Part shown: piece after piece, positions 46,165 to 55,337 of the stretch | How the letters are laid out: each line of letters begins with the position of its first letter | How positions within the stretch are numbered: position 1 is the first letter of the stretch | Source of the DNA: an uncultured Prevotellaceae bacterium | Lineage (GTDB): Bacteria; Bacteroidota; Bacteroidia; Bacteroidales; Bacteroidaceae | Assembly: GCA_902776475.1 (NCBI GenBank) | Contig: CACYQD010000009.1 | Span: forward strand, 67,118-131,117 | Direction of reading: 5' to 3' | Length of the DNA stretch: 64,000 bases | Translations under genes and position numbers: made by a program | The notes under the pieces: generated by a model | Told to the model about the DNA's origin: nothing | The model's database searches: none | The model's input: the letters and a program-made list of their open reading frames with translations, nothing else

Positions 46165-47397
46165 TCAATCGAAAAATCCAGGTTGCTGGTAGGGGAGGCC
46201 CAACTCACGGTCGACCGTAGCGAGGATGCCCTGCACCTGTCCCAGGGCGAACATGCGTCCGAGGAAAGAGTAGCCGGCATTGTAGCCGCGGGTCTCGTCG
46301 CCGAGCATCGTCATGCCATGATCCACGCGCATGGGGAGAGCGGGATTCTCTTTCTCGAAGATGCGGGCCAGTTCGATGATGTCTGCGCGTCCTCCGAGGT
46401 GGCTGGCTTCGGTGAAGTCGCCGTTGGGGAAGATGTGGCAGGAACGGAGGTGAACGAAATGGGTGCGGGAAGCAAACTTCCGTGCCATCTCCACCACGTT
46501 GTTGTAGGCTCCGGCACTGAGAGAACCAGCACAGAAGGTGAGGCCGTTGTGCTTGTTGGGCACGGCGTCGAGGAACCACTGGATGTCTTCCTCGGTGCGC
46601 ACGATGCGGGGCAGTCCCAGAATCTCAATTGGTGGATCGTCGGGATGCACACACATGTTCATGCCGCATTCCTCGCAGGTGGGCATGATAGCTTCCAGGA
46701 AATACTTCATGTTGGCACGCAACTGGGCCTTGTCAATGCCTTTGTAGAGGTCGAGGAAGTCACGGAATTTCTGGATGGGGGCCTCGTCGTTCTCGCTGAA
46801 GTTTCCGCTCACGAAGCCCTGGGTCTTGATGATGATGTTCTCCACAAGCTTGTGCTCTTTCTCCGGAGTCATCGTCTTGGCCAATTCATCGGCCTCGGCC
46901 AGAACATTGCGTCCTTCGCCCACCCCTTTGGGGAACTGGAAGGCAGCCCATTCCTCACGGGCAGCTTCACGCTTGAGGATGTAGATGTCGAAATAGGCAA
47001 ACTCCGCATAGGAGAAATAGAGGTTGGACGAACCATTGGGATTGTCATGCAACAGGTCGGTGCGTGCCCAGTCGAGAACGGGCATGAAATTGTAGCAGAT
47101 GGTGTGGATGCCCTCTGCAGAGAGGTTGCGCAGGCTCTCCTTGTAGACCTCAATCTGCTCGTCTCGGTCCGGACCGCCATATTTGATGGTCTCTACGACG
47201 GGGAGAGACTCCACCACGCTCCAGCGCATGCCATAGCTTTCGATATATTCGCGAAGGTCGCGGATTTTCTCACGGGTCCAAACTTCACCAAGGGGTACGT
47301 CGTGAAGGGCGGTCACAATGCCTTCAACGCCGATTTGACGCAACATGGCAAGGGTAATCTTGTCGTTCTTGCCAAACCATCTCCATGTTCTTTCCAT
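46165..47397 (-). CDS. uxuA: Mannonate dehydratase
   Basis: 410 aa from the ATG at 47397 (MERTWRWFGKNDKITLAML), matching the normal UxuA start. Motifs: GVEGIVTALHDVPLGEVW, TICYNFMPVLDWARTDL, MCVHPDDPPIEILGLPRIV, FVHLRSCHI, and MRVDHGMTMLGDETRGYNAGYSFLGRM. Dehydrates mannonate to 2-keto-3-deoxygluconate in glucuronate breakdown. uxaC, uxaA and kdgK/kdgA are not in the window. Confidence 0.97.
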   Translation of the reverse strand: MERTWRWFGKNDKITLAMLRQIGVEGIVTALHDVPLGEVWTREKIRDLREYIESYGMRWSVVESLPVVETIKYGGPDRDEQIEVYKESLRNLSAEGIHTICYNFMPVLDWARTDLLHDNPNGSSNLYFSYAEFAYFDIYILKREAAREEWAAFQFPKGVGEGRNVLAEADELAKTMTPEKEHKLVENIIIKTQGFVSGNFSENDEAPIQKFRDFLDLYKGIDKAQLRANMKYFLEAIMPTCEECGMNMCVHPDDPPIEILGLPRIVRTEEDIQWFLDAVPNKHNGLTFCAGSLSAGAYNNVVEMARKFASRTHFVHLRSCHIFPNGDFTEASHLGGRADIIELARIFEKENPALPMRVDHGMTMLGDETRGYNAGYSFLGRMFALGQVQGILATVDRELGLPYQQPGFFD

Positions 47398-47470
47398 AGT
47401 TATAGCTTTTAATATATAAGGATTTACAATAATATAAAGGGTTAACTCCAAAAAGGTATCAAATAACCAA

Positions 47471-47495
47471 AAGAGCCTGTCGGCGACAGGCTCTT
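47471..47495 (-). terminator. Terminator after rpsA
   Basis: Perfect stem AAGAGCCTGTC-GGC-GACAGGCTCTT, 20 bases past the rpsA stop, followed on the minus strand by a short TTTTGG run. Confidence 0.8.
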
Positions 47496-47514
47496 CGGGT
47501 CATATCATGAGGGA

Positions 47515-49293
47515 TTACTCACCCTTCTCCATCTTGGCTTTCAGCGCTGCGAGAGCGTCAAGGTCACCGAGAGTAGTGCCGGCTGCCACATTGTTGATGG
47601 CAGGAGCTTCCTCCTTCTTCGGAGCTGCGTGACGGCTGGCGCGCGGAGCTTTCTTCTCTTCCTTGGCCTCCTCGAAGGTGCGGCTGTGGGAGAGGATGAT
47701 GCGCTTGGTCTCTTTCACAAACTCAATCACCTTGAACTCCAGTTCCTCACCCTGCTGGGCCTGGGTTCCGTCTTCCTTGACGAGGTGCTTCGGTGTGGCA
47801 AAGCCCTCACCACCCTCATTCAGGGCAATCACGGCTCCCTTGTCCATAGACTCGGTGATCTTGCCGACATGGACTGAACCAGGAGTATAGATGGTCTCAT
47901 AGGTATCCCAAGGATTGTCTTCGAGCTGCTTGTGGCCGAGGCTCAGACGACGGTTCTCCTTGTCGATTTCCAGCACGACAACGTCGATGTTGGCACCCAC
48001 CTGGGTGAACTCTGACGGATGCTTCACCTTCTTGGTCCATGACAGGTCGCTGATGTGGATCAGACCGTCAACACCTTCCTCAAGCTCCACGAAGATACCG
48101 AAGTTGGTGAAATTGCGAACCTTGGCGGTGTGCTTGCTGCCGAGAGGATATTTCTCCTCGATGGCCTCCCATGGGTCGGTCTTCAGCTGCTTGATGCCGA
48201 GAGACATCTTGCGCTCCTCGCGGTCGAGGGTCAGGATCACTGCCTCTACCTCGTCGCCGACGTGCATGAACTCCTGTGCGGAACGCAGGTGCTGGCTCCA
48301 GCTCATCTCTGAGACGTGGATCAGACCTTCCACACCCGGGGCAATCTCCACGAATGCGCCGTAGTCAGCGATCACGACAACCTTACCCTTCACGTGGTCA
48401 CCCACCTTCAGGTTCTCATCCAGTGCATCCCAAGGATGCGGAGTGAGCTGCTTCAGACCGAGGGCGATGCGCTTCTTCTCGTCGTCGAAGTCGAGGATAG
48501 CCACTTTGATCTTCTGGTCGAGGGAGACAACCTCTTTCGGATCGCTTACGCGGCCCCAAGACAGGTCGGTGATGTGGATGAGTCCGTCAACACCGCCGAG
48601 ATCGACGAATACACCATAAGCTGTGATGTTCTTGACAGTACCTTCGTAGATCTGTCCCTTCTCCATCTTGCTGATGATCTCCTTCTTCTGTGCCTCAAGC
48701 TCAGCCTCGATAAGGGCTTTGTGAGAGACAACCACATTGCGGAACTCCTGGTTGATCTTCACCACCTTGAACTCCATGGTCTTGCCCACGAACACGTCGT
48801 AGTCGCGGATGGGGTGAACGTCAATCTGGCTGCCCGGGAGGAAAGCCTCGATACCGAACACATCCACAATCATACCACCCTTGGTGCGGCACTTGATGTA
48901 ACCGGTGATCACTTCCTCATTGTCGAGGGCTGCGTTGATCCGCTCCCAGCTCTTGCTCAGACGAGCTTTTTTGTGTGACAGGATGAGCTGGCCTTTCTTG
49001 TCTTCCTGATTTTCTACGTAAACCTCTACGATATCGCCCACCTTCAGGTCGGGGTTGTAGCGGAATTCGCTTGCGGGGATAATACCGTCGCTCTTGTAAC
49101 CAATGTTGACAACGACTTCTTTCTTGTCAAAAGAGATTACTTTGCCATCAACAACTTGATGCTCGCTCACTTTGTTGAGGGTTTCATCATAGGCCTTCTC
49201 GAGGTCTGATTTGCTTACGCTTTGGTTGCTGCCATTCTCAAATTCTTCCCAGTTGAAGTCCTCGAGCGGCTGCACGTTTTTTAAGTTTGACAT
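47515..49293 (-). CDS. rpsA: Ribosomal protein S1
   Basis: 592 aa with six S1 RNA-binding repeats (about 45-115, 130-195, 212-282, 297-370, 385-455, 470-540), e.g. YEGTVKNITAYGVFVDLGGVDGLIHITDLSW. A disordered Ala/Lys/Glu-rich tail ends the protein. It helps the ribosome bind mRNA, which matters in a phylum with weak Shine-Dalgarno use. A -7 box TAACTTTG (minus strand, 49360-49367) lies upstream. Confidence 0.97.
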   Translation of the reverse strand: MSNLKNVQPLEDFNWEEFENGSNQSVSKSDLEKAYDETLNKVSEHQVVDGKVISFDKKEVVVNIGYKSDGIIPASEFRYNPDLKVGDIVEVYVENQEDKKGQLILSHKKARLSKSWERINAALDNEEVITGYIKCRTKGGMIVDVFGIEAFLPGSQIDVHPIRDYDVFVGKTMEFKVVKINQEFRNVVVSHKALIEAELEAQKKEIISKMEKGQIYEGTVKNITAYGVFVDLGGVDGLIHITDLSWGRVSDPKEVVSLDQKIKVAILDFDDEKKRIALGLKQLTPHPWDALDENLKVGDHVKGKVVVIADYGAFVEIAPGVEGLIHVSEMSWSQHLRSAQEFMHVGDEVEAVILTLDREERKMSLGIKQLKTDPWEAIEEKYPLGSKHTAKVRNFTNFGIFVELEEGVDGLIHISDLSWTKKVKHPSEFTQVGANIDVVVLEIDKENRRLSLGHKQLEDNPWDTYETIYTPGSVHVGKITESMDKGAVIALNEGGEGFATPKHLVKEDGTQAQQGEELEFKVIEFVKETKRIILSHSRTFEEAKEEKKAPRASRHAAPKKEEAPAINNVAAGTTLGDLDALAALKAKMEKGE

Positions 49294-49683
49294 AAAATTA
49301 ATTAATAAAAAATGAATGAATTAATAAAGTTAGACTTTATGTTGTTCGAAAATCGGGTGCAAAGTTACTACTTTTTTGTGAAACACCGCCTTTTTTCACC
49401 TTCTTAATTGACAAAGGCAGACGCCTTTCCTTCTTATTTAATGATAATTAACGATTTTCAGACGTTGGTTGCTCTCAGTCAGTATTCAAATTGGCGTGCG
49501 CTGAGTGCGTCCGACCGGATTTCCGCACGGGTTAGCTCGCTCGGATTGGAAGCTGACCGCATGGAGTATCAGCGTTTGTCATGCGCTTATCAGATTGGAA
49601 ATCTTGATATTCTGTTTCCTGACCCCATGAACGTCTCTCTATTGGCACGTTTTTTGCTGGTTTGGGGTAAAAAAGGAGGTTTT
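49294..49683. other. 390-base region between rpsA and the J-domain gene
   Basis: Contains the rpsA -7 box (49360-49367). The J-domain frame stays open upstream to 49408, but the added 92 residues look unlike a J-domain protein and a strong Shine-Dalgarno (AAAGGAGG, about 49672-49679) precedes the ATG at 49684. No RNA gene recognised. Confidence 0.5.
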
Positions 49684-50349
49684 ATGGCATTCATAGACTA
49701 TTACAAAATTTTGGGAGTTGACCGCAACATCCCGCAGGCCGATGTCAAGAAGGCTTACCTCAAGCGGGCCAAGCAGTTTCATCCCGACCTGCATCCTGAT
49801 GACCCGAAAGCCAAAGCCAAGTTTCAGGCGCTGAATGAGGCTTATGAGGTCATCGGCGACCCGGAGAAACGGGCCAAGTACGACCAATATGGAGAACAAT
49901 GGCGGCAGGCCGACGCCTTCGGACAAGGTGGCGGCGGCACTTATTGGCAGTCGGGCGGGGGAGGCTCTCCGTTCGAGGGCTTCGACTTCAACATGTTTTC
50001 CAAGGGCGGCGGCTTCAGCAGTTTCTTCGAGCAGATCTTCGGCCAGCGCGGCACCAAGCGGCAGTCATCGCGTCAGGCCAATAGGGGTGAACTGACGGCC
50101 AATGTGGAGATTGATCTTTACACGGCGCTGTTGGGTGGTGAGGTGATCATCGCTCTTAACGATGGCTCCAAAGTGAAACTGAAAGTGAAACCGGAGACGC
50201 AGAGCGGAACAAAGGTGAGGCTCAAGGGAAAAGGAATCGACAAAGGCGATGGAACTTTTGGTGATCTGATCATCACTTATCAAGTGAAATTGCCCACCCA
50301 TCTCTCTGAGCGCCAGAAACAGTTGGTGCGTGAAATGAGACAAGGGTAA
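49684..50349 (+). CDS. DnaJ-like co-chaperone (J domain plus one C-terminal domain)
   Basis: 221 aa from the ATG at 49684, chosen by the AAAGGAGG just upstream and because DYYKILGV then begins at residue 5. J domain with HPD in [11 protein letters not shown], Gly/Phe-rich linker (about 75-120), and a single substrate-binding domain ([20 protein letters not shown]...[11 protein letters not shown]). There are no Cys-rich zinc repeats, so it resembles CbpA rather than DnaJ, but it is shorter than CbpA. Expected to stimulate DnaK. Confidence 0.9.
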   Translation: MAFIDYYKILGVDRNIPQADVKKAYLKRAKQFHPDLHPDDPKAKAKFQALNEAYEVIGDPEKRAKYDQYGEQWRQADAFGQGGGGTYWQSGGGGSPFEGFDFNMFSKGGGFSSFFEQIFGQRGTKRQSSRQANRGELTANVEIDLYTALLGGEVIIALNDGSKVKLKVKPETQSGTKVRLKGKGIDKGDGTFGDLIITYQVKLPTHLSERQKQLVREMRQG

Positions 50350-50370
50350 TGGCTGCGGCCATTACCCTTG
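50341..50370 (+). terminator. Hairpin at the end of the J-domain gene
   Basis: 13-bp perfect stem CAAGGGTAATGGC-TGCG-GCCATTACCCTTG overlapping the stop codon. No T run follows, so it may be an mRNA-protecting hairpin rather than a terminator. Just after it TTCGTTGTATGCTTG occurs twice. Confidence 0.6.
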
Positions 50371-50442
50371 CTTCGTTGTATGCTTGGTGAATTCGTTGTA
50401 TGCTTGACGAATTCATTGTTCGCTCAGAATACGATGGCAGCC

Positions 50443-51471
50443 TCATTTCGTTGTGGTGAGGTTCCAGTATTTGAGGTTCTTATTCTTTTCCACTTTGTCT
50501 TCGATGTCATCGGGCAGGTTGCAGAAGAAGTCGATGCCCGTGCGCTCCTCCAACTCATCGATGGAGATGGCGTAGTCGCCATAATTCTTGCTGTAGTCAT
50601 TCTTGTTGTGCTCTGTCCACAAACCGATGGCCTCATAATCGTCGGTTGATTTGTTGTAGGCCAGCAGTGCCATGTAGAAGTATTTGGGTACGGGGAGGCG
50701 GTTGTTGCATTTGAAGCTGTAAACCTGGTCGCTGCGGATGGTGGCCGCTTTGACGACATAGAGCGTGTCGCATTTTTCAGCCCATGGACGGATCTTTTGT
50801 TCCAGATTGTTCCACAACCCGTTGTTGTGCTTGTCATATTGGGGTTGCATGTTGCTCAGGTAGAAGGTCTGGGTGTTTTGTTCCCTGGAGCACAACCTGT
50901 CGGCGGAGGGACAGAGATGGCCGCGCGTGAAACCCGATTCCGAGTAGTCTGATTCTTTTGAGCGGTATTGGGCGGGGATTTCAGGGTCTTCCTTGAAACT
51001 GTTGGTCCGAGTGACGTTTTTGGCCATGTTGCCGGCGTGCATCTGGTAACAGGTCCAACGGTTGGCGATGTCGGCATAGCTCCATTCAAGGCTGAAGGTG
51101 ATGCCGTAGTCAGGTGTCGATTTGATGATGAGCTGGTTCATCGTCTCATCCTCTGCCAGATGAGGATATTCAAGCAGTTTGGCGCGGTAAAGGTTGCGGT
51201 TGCGGTTGTTGTCGGTCACGTCCTGTCCGCTGCCGTTGTATTCCGCAACGACGACTTTCGAGGCGAGGTAGTCCTTTGACTTGCCGTCTTTCAGATACAC
51301 CTTCACGCCGTATTTCAGGTTGTAGATGATCTGCACTCGGTCGAAGAGGTCGCTGGTGTATCTCACCTCGAGCCCGTTCTGGAGGGTGATGATGACCGTG
51401 TCTTTCTTCTCCTGGGCCATGGTGGTCATGGATGTGAGCAGGGTGATAAACAGTAGGAGATATCTTTTCAT
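50443..51471 (-). CDS. Secreted DNA/RNA non-specific endonuclease
   Basis: 342 aa with signal peptide (MKRYLLLFITLLTSMTTMAQ). The nuclease domain (about 100-320) carries GFTRGHLCPSADR (catalytic His; the usual D of DRGH is T here), then YLSNMQPQYDKHNNGLWNNLE with the metal-binding Asn. An extra N-terminal beta region (about 22-100) precedes it. Degrades nucleic acid outside the cytoplasm. 50 bases after the T9SS-like secreted protein gene on the same strand. Confidence 0.9.
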   Translation of the reverse strand: MKRYLLLFITLLTSMTTMAQEKKDTVIITLQNGLEVRYTSDLFDRVQIIYNLKYGVKVYLKDGKSKDYLASKVVVAEYNGSGQDVTDNNRNRNLYRAKLLEYPHLAEDETMNQLIIKSTPDYGITFSLEWSYADIANRWTCYQMHAGNMAKNVTRTNSFKEDPEIPAQYRSKESDYSESGFTRGHLCPSADRLCSREQNTQTFYLSNMQPQYDKHNNGLWNNLEQKIRPWAEKCDTLYVVKAATIRSDQVYSFKCNNRLPVPKYFYMALLAYNKSTDDYEAIGLWTEHNKNDYSKNYGDYAISIDELEERTGIDFFCNLPDDIEDKVEKNKNLKYWNLTTTK

Positions 51472-51521
51472 GTTGTTCTTTCTAAGGTTGGGTTGCGTGG
51501 AAGAAGGTGGATTCCTGTGGG

Positions 51522-53237
51522 TTATTTGACGATGATCTTGCTGCTGCCGCTCACATAGACACCTTTCGGCAGGTGTCCGGTGTCATAGCCCACGAATTGT
51601 CCGTCGATGTGATAGACTCGCTGGGAGTCTTCTGCTTCTGCGGTGATGGTTCTGATGCCTGTTGAGATACCATCGACGCTGATGTTGGCGGCTTGTCCTG
51701 TCGTGGTCTTGAAGTAGGCCCGGAAGGCTTTCAGGTCATTGGTGACGTTGGGGTAGCAGAGGGTATTGCCCTCGCCGAGAAACAGCACGCTGTTGTCGCC
51801 TTCGTAGAGCGTGGTGGGATGATAGATGCCGATCATCTCGTAGTCGCCGCAGGTTGTGGGGCTGAGCGTGTTGTCGATGGTGGTGCCGCTGATGGAGATC
51901 TGTTCCACGTCTTCTTCTGGATAGACCAGGTAGGGTACGCCGGCCTCGATGTCTTCAACAGACGAGAAATCAAGAGTGCTGGTGGTCGCGTCGAACCCCG
52001 TCATCTTGGCGACCCTGGCCTCGGAAACGGTGGAGGAGAAGTCGGTGATGCTGAAGGGCAGGCAGAGCGTGTTCCACATCCCTGTTTTCATTTTCCGGTT
52101 GACGACGACATTGACATTCCTGCCGATGTAGGTGGCGATGGTGGAAGGGTTGGTGTAGAGCTCTTCGTCGAGCCGGACCATGGGAACCAGTTCGCTGACA
52201 CGGGTATAGTACAGCACAGAGGTCGTGCCGTCTTCTGCCGTACCGAGGATGCCCTCGACGACGAAAGACCTGCCTTTGAGGTCTTCAGGGATGTCGCCTC
52301 CCAGGTCGAAGTGGTCGGTCATGAGGAGTTTCTGGTTATCTTTTTCCATATAGTAGGTTCCAGTACCATTGGCCGACAGGGTGACTTCTTCCACCCTGAC
52401 ATAGTCAGCCCGGTAGGTCACGCCGCTCAGTGTCGAAAGGTCGGAGACGACGATGGGTTCCGGCGTCTGCCAGAAGTCGAGGCATAGGATGGAATCGGCG
52501 ATGGAACTGCTGACGTGCGTGAACTCCGGCATCCCGTCACGGAGATGGTATTCACCTATGACGCTGCCGATGAGGGCACCGCCGGCGGTGGTGTGCCATC
52601 CTGCGTCATCGGGCAGGAAATCCGTGAATCTGACTGCAGCACCATTGTCGCGCACATAGGCTTGGATGCCAGATTGCTCATCCACCCATTCGATGCTTCC
52701 GGGATTGTCTCTGTCCAGGGAGAGCCTCACCGTCGTGCCGTCGCTCAGTTGGCGCAATTGAGTGATGGATGTCACCGTCTCCACATCAGGCTCGGTGATG
52801 AGGGTGACGGTGATCGACATCAGTTTCCAGTGTCCGCTTGTGTCCGTATTTCTGAAAGTGACAGCGGTGGCAGGCCCGTTCCATGTTGTCGTGCTGCCTG
52901 GAGAGGCGGAACCGCAGTCCGCCATGAAATTGCTGCTGGTCGGTGCATTGCCCGAGGCAAAGTTCATCTTGATGCTGGAGATGGCTGTGCCGGCCGAGAC
53001 CTGGAAGTAGTTTCCTCCATAGATCCTCAGTGCCTTGCCGTTGTCATAGTATCTGGTGGGATAACTGCCAGTTCCTTGACTGAAAATGATGGTGACGCCG
53101 TCGGATGTCACATTGAACACCTCAGCGGCATTGGAGAATCCCTGTGCGCTGAAGTCGATATACACCTCCTTGGCTTTGGCCTGACAGGCCAAAACGAGGG
53201 TGAAGACAAATAAGAAGAGGCTTCGTGTGATGTTCAT
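51522..53237 (-). CDS. Large secreted protein with type IX-like C-terminal signal
   Basis: 571 aa from the ATG at 53237, which begins a signal peptide (MNITRSLFLFVFTLVLACQA). Residues about 25-145 look like a beta-sandwich (DFSAQGFSNAAEVFNVTSDGV... WKLMSITVTL); about 150-300 resembles an OB-fold found next to some nucleases (SITQLRQLSDGTTVRLSL...AYVRDNGAAVRF); the end VYHIDGQFVGYDTGHLPKGVY plus KIIVK fits a sorting domain like that of the C10 protease. A -7 box TAATTTTG is on the minus strand at 53285-53292. Function unknown; likely co-transcribed with the nuclease. Confidence 0.78.
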   Translation of the reverse strand: MNITRSLFLFVFTLVLACQAKAKEVYIDFSAQGFSNAAEVFNVTSDGVTIIFSQGTGSYPTRYYDNGKALRIYGGNYFQVSAGTAISSIKMNFASGNAPTSSNFMADCGSASPGSTTTWNGPATAVTFRNTDTSGHWKLMSITVTLITEPDVETVTSITQLRQLSDGTTVRLSLDRDNPGSIEWVDEQSGIQAYVRDNGAAVRFTDFLPDDAGWHTTAGGALIGSVIGEYHLRDGMPEFTHVSSSIADSILCLDFWQTPEPIVVSDLSTLSGVTYRADYVRVEEVTLSANGTGTYYMEKDNQKLLMTDHFDLGGDIPEDLKGRSFVVEGILGTAEDGTTSVLYYTRVSELVPMVRLDEELYTNPSTIATYIGRNVNVVVNRKMKTGMWNTLCLPFSITDFSSTVSEARVAKMTGFDATTSTLDFSSVEDIEAGVPYLVYPEEDVEQISISGTTIDNTLSPTTCGDYEMIGIYHPTTLYEGDNSVLFLGEGNTLCYPNVTNDLKAFRAYFKTTTGQAANISVDGISTGIRTITAEAEDSQRVYHIDGQFVGYDTGHLPKGVYVSGSSKIIVK

Positions 53238-53442
53238 CGTCTCTATGGGTTGAATTGTGGTGTTTGTCTTGGTTTTATAGCCTTCAAAATTACATTTTTC
53301 CCTTGAAATATGGAAATGAATGTCCATTTTTCTTCGACTTTACGGCATGAAATGGCTTTTTCTGGTTTCCCAGGCCCTTTTTCTCATGAATAATCGTTAA
53401 TTTTGCAGCGCTTTAGAGCATCAATGTCGTTCATCAACCATC

Positions 53443-54123
53443 ATGAGACAGAAACCAATGCAATGGAAGGCAGCGCTTTTCGACCTCGACGGCGTAGTGT
53501 TTGATACCGAACCGCAGTACACCGTGTTTTGGGGAGAGATATGCCGCCAATATCATCCTGAGATACCAGGATTGGAGAACCGGATCAAGGGCCAGACGCT
53601 TACACAGATATTCGACGCCTATTTCGCCGACAATGAGGCGGCACGCCGGGATGTGGTCAGCCGTCTCGACCAATATGAGGCCGGGATGTCGTATGACTAT
53701 ATCCGTGGATTCGTGGATTTCATCCAGAACTTGCGCAGCCATGGTGTGGCTACGGCCCTTGTGACCAGTTCCAACCATGCCAAGATGGCGAGCGTGTATC
53801 GTTCGCGTCCTGAACTTCCCCGATTGTTTGATATCGTACTCACATCTGAGGATTTCAGTGAGAGCAAGCCCTCGCCAGACTGTTATCTGAAAGCAGCCGA
53901 ACGGTTTGGTGCTCAGCGGCAACAATGTATTGTCTTCGAGGACAGCTTTAATGGTTTGCGCTCAGGGAAATCAGCCGGTATGGCTGTGGTGGGACTGACC
54001 ACTTCCAACTCCCGTGAGAGCATCAGTGATTTATGTGATGTGGCGGTCAGCGACTTCTCGGAAATCGTTTTCGACGATTGTCTGGAGGTTCTGGCGCGGC
54101 ATCATGCCCCTTGTGACGATTGA
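53443..54123 (+). CDS. HAD hydrolase, beta-phosphoglucomutase/phosphatase-like
   Basis: 226 aa. Motif I FDLDGVVFDTEP, cap domain about 20-90, motif II VTSSN, motif III Lys in SESKPSPDCYLKAAERFG, motif IV VFEDSFNGLRSGKSAGM. Either a sugar-phosphate phosphatase or a phosphomutase. Its stop overlaps the start of the MFS gene by one base (TGATG). Confidence 0.92.
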   Translation: MRQKPMQWKAALFDLDGVVFDTEPQYTVFWGEICRQYHPEIPGLENRIKGQTLTQIFDAYFADNEAARRDVVSRLDQYEAGMSYDYIRGFVDFIQNLRSHGVATALVTSSNHAKMASVYRSRPELPRLFDIVLTSEDFSESKPSPDCYLKAAERFGAQRQQCIVFEDSFNGLRSGKSAGMAVVGLTTSNSRESISDLCDVAVSDFSEIVFDDCLEVLARHHAPCDD

Positions 54124-55328
54124 TGATGGATACACAAAACACTCCTGTACATATACGTCTCTGGCACCGCGACTTCTGGTTCCTGGCTGTGGCTAACTTG
54201 TTGTTGACCATGGCGGTTTATATGCAGTATGTGTCTGTCGCTCATTGGATGGAGGAGGCGGGCATGCCTCAGAATATGATCGGATGGGCGATGGGAATCT
54301 ATGCGCTCGGACTGTTCTCTCTTGGCGCTTTCTGCTCTTATCTGGTGCAACAGCATCGGCGCAACAGGGTCTGCATCCGCGCTATCTTCTGGCTTGCCTT
54401 GTGCCTGGCCTTGCCGGTCTTCTTGCTGGGTGTGCCCGGCATGGATGCCTCGGCGATGATGGTATGGGTGAGATGGGCAACAGGGGCGGTTTTCGGACTG
54501 GCTCAGATGGTCTTGTCGAGCACCCTTGTCATCGACACCTGTGAGGCGCATCAGCGAACGGAGGCCAATTACGCTGCGGCGTGGTTTGGACGTTTCGCCC
54601 TCTCCCTGGGACCTCTTTTGGCGATGGTTTTGCTGCCACGGGTGGGTTTTACGCAGACCATCTGGGTGGCAGCTGCCCTTACCTTGGCGGCCATGGTGCT
54701 GATTTCCATGGCCCATTTCCCCTTCCGCACGCCTGAGGACAACGTCCACCTGCTGAGTTTCGATCGGTTTTTGTTGCCAGGCGCCTGGGGCTTGTTTGTC
54801 AATCTGGTGATTGTCACCACGGTCTTGGGCATGGTCTTGGCATTGCATCGCGACTCGGTCACTTTCTTCGCATTTCTGATGCTGGGATTCTTGCTGGCAG
54901 TTTTGGCGGAGAAATTCGTCTTTGTCAACGCCGAACTGAAAAGTGAGACGGTGACCGGTTTGCTGCTGATGGCCTTCGCCCTCATGCTCTTGTTCACCGA
55001 ACGGCAGACGATACCTTTTGTGGTACCAGTCCTGGTCGGATTGAGCATGGGTCTGGTCGGTTCGAGGTTCCTCTTGTTTTTCATCAAGTTGAGCCATCAT
55101 TGTCAGCGCGGCACGTCGCAGAGCACTTTCTTCCTGGCATGGGAGGCCGGTATTGCTTTGGGTCTGGGCATAGGATGGGGTGACTTGCCCGTACTCCTGG
55201 ACGGAGCCTTGCAGCTTGGGTCAGCGCAAAAAGCCCTGCTGTTGGCAGGGCTGATGCTCATCGTCTTGGCGATGGCCATGTATGTGTGCTTCACCCATCA
55301 GTGGTATCTGAAGCACAAGAACAGGTAG
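54123..55328 (+). CDS. MFS transporter
   Basis: 401 aa from the ATG at 54123, overlapping the HAD stop by one base; the upstream TTG at 54120 is rejected. About 12 hydrophobic segments and the short basic loop QQHRRNRVCIRA after segment 2, typical of the major facilitator superfamily. Substrate not predictable; the coupling with a HAD phosphatase hints at a small sugar or sugar alcohol. Confidence 0.88.
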   Translation: MMDTQNTPVHIRLWHRDFWFLAVANLLLTMAVYMQYVSVAHWMEEAGMPQNMIGWAMGIYALGLFSLGAFCSYLVQQHRRNRVCIRAIFWLALCLALPVFLLGVPGMDASAMMVWVRWATGAVFGLAQMVLSSTLVIDTCEAHQRTEANYAAAWFGRFALSLGPLLAMVLLPRVGFTQTIWVAAALTLAAMVLISMAHFPFRTPEDNVHLLSFDRFLLPGAWGLFVNLVIVTTVLGMVLALHRDSVTFFAFLMLGFLLAVLAEKFVFVNAELKSETVTGLLLMAFALMLLFTERQTIPFVVPVLVGLSMGLVGSRFLLFFIKLSHHCQRGTSQSTFFLAWEAGIALGLGIGWGDLPVLLDGALQLGSAQKALLLAGLMLIVLAMAMYVCFTHQWYLKHKNR

Positions 55329-55337
55329 CAGTCTTTT

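Noticed and set aside
49408..49683. 92-codon N-terminal extension of the J-domain protein
   Set aside because: A strong Shine-Dalgarno is directly before the ATG at 49684 and J-domain proteins normally begin there; kept only as an open question.
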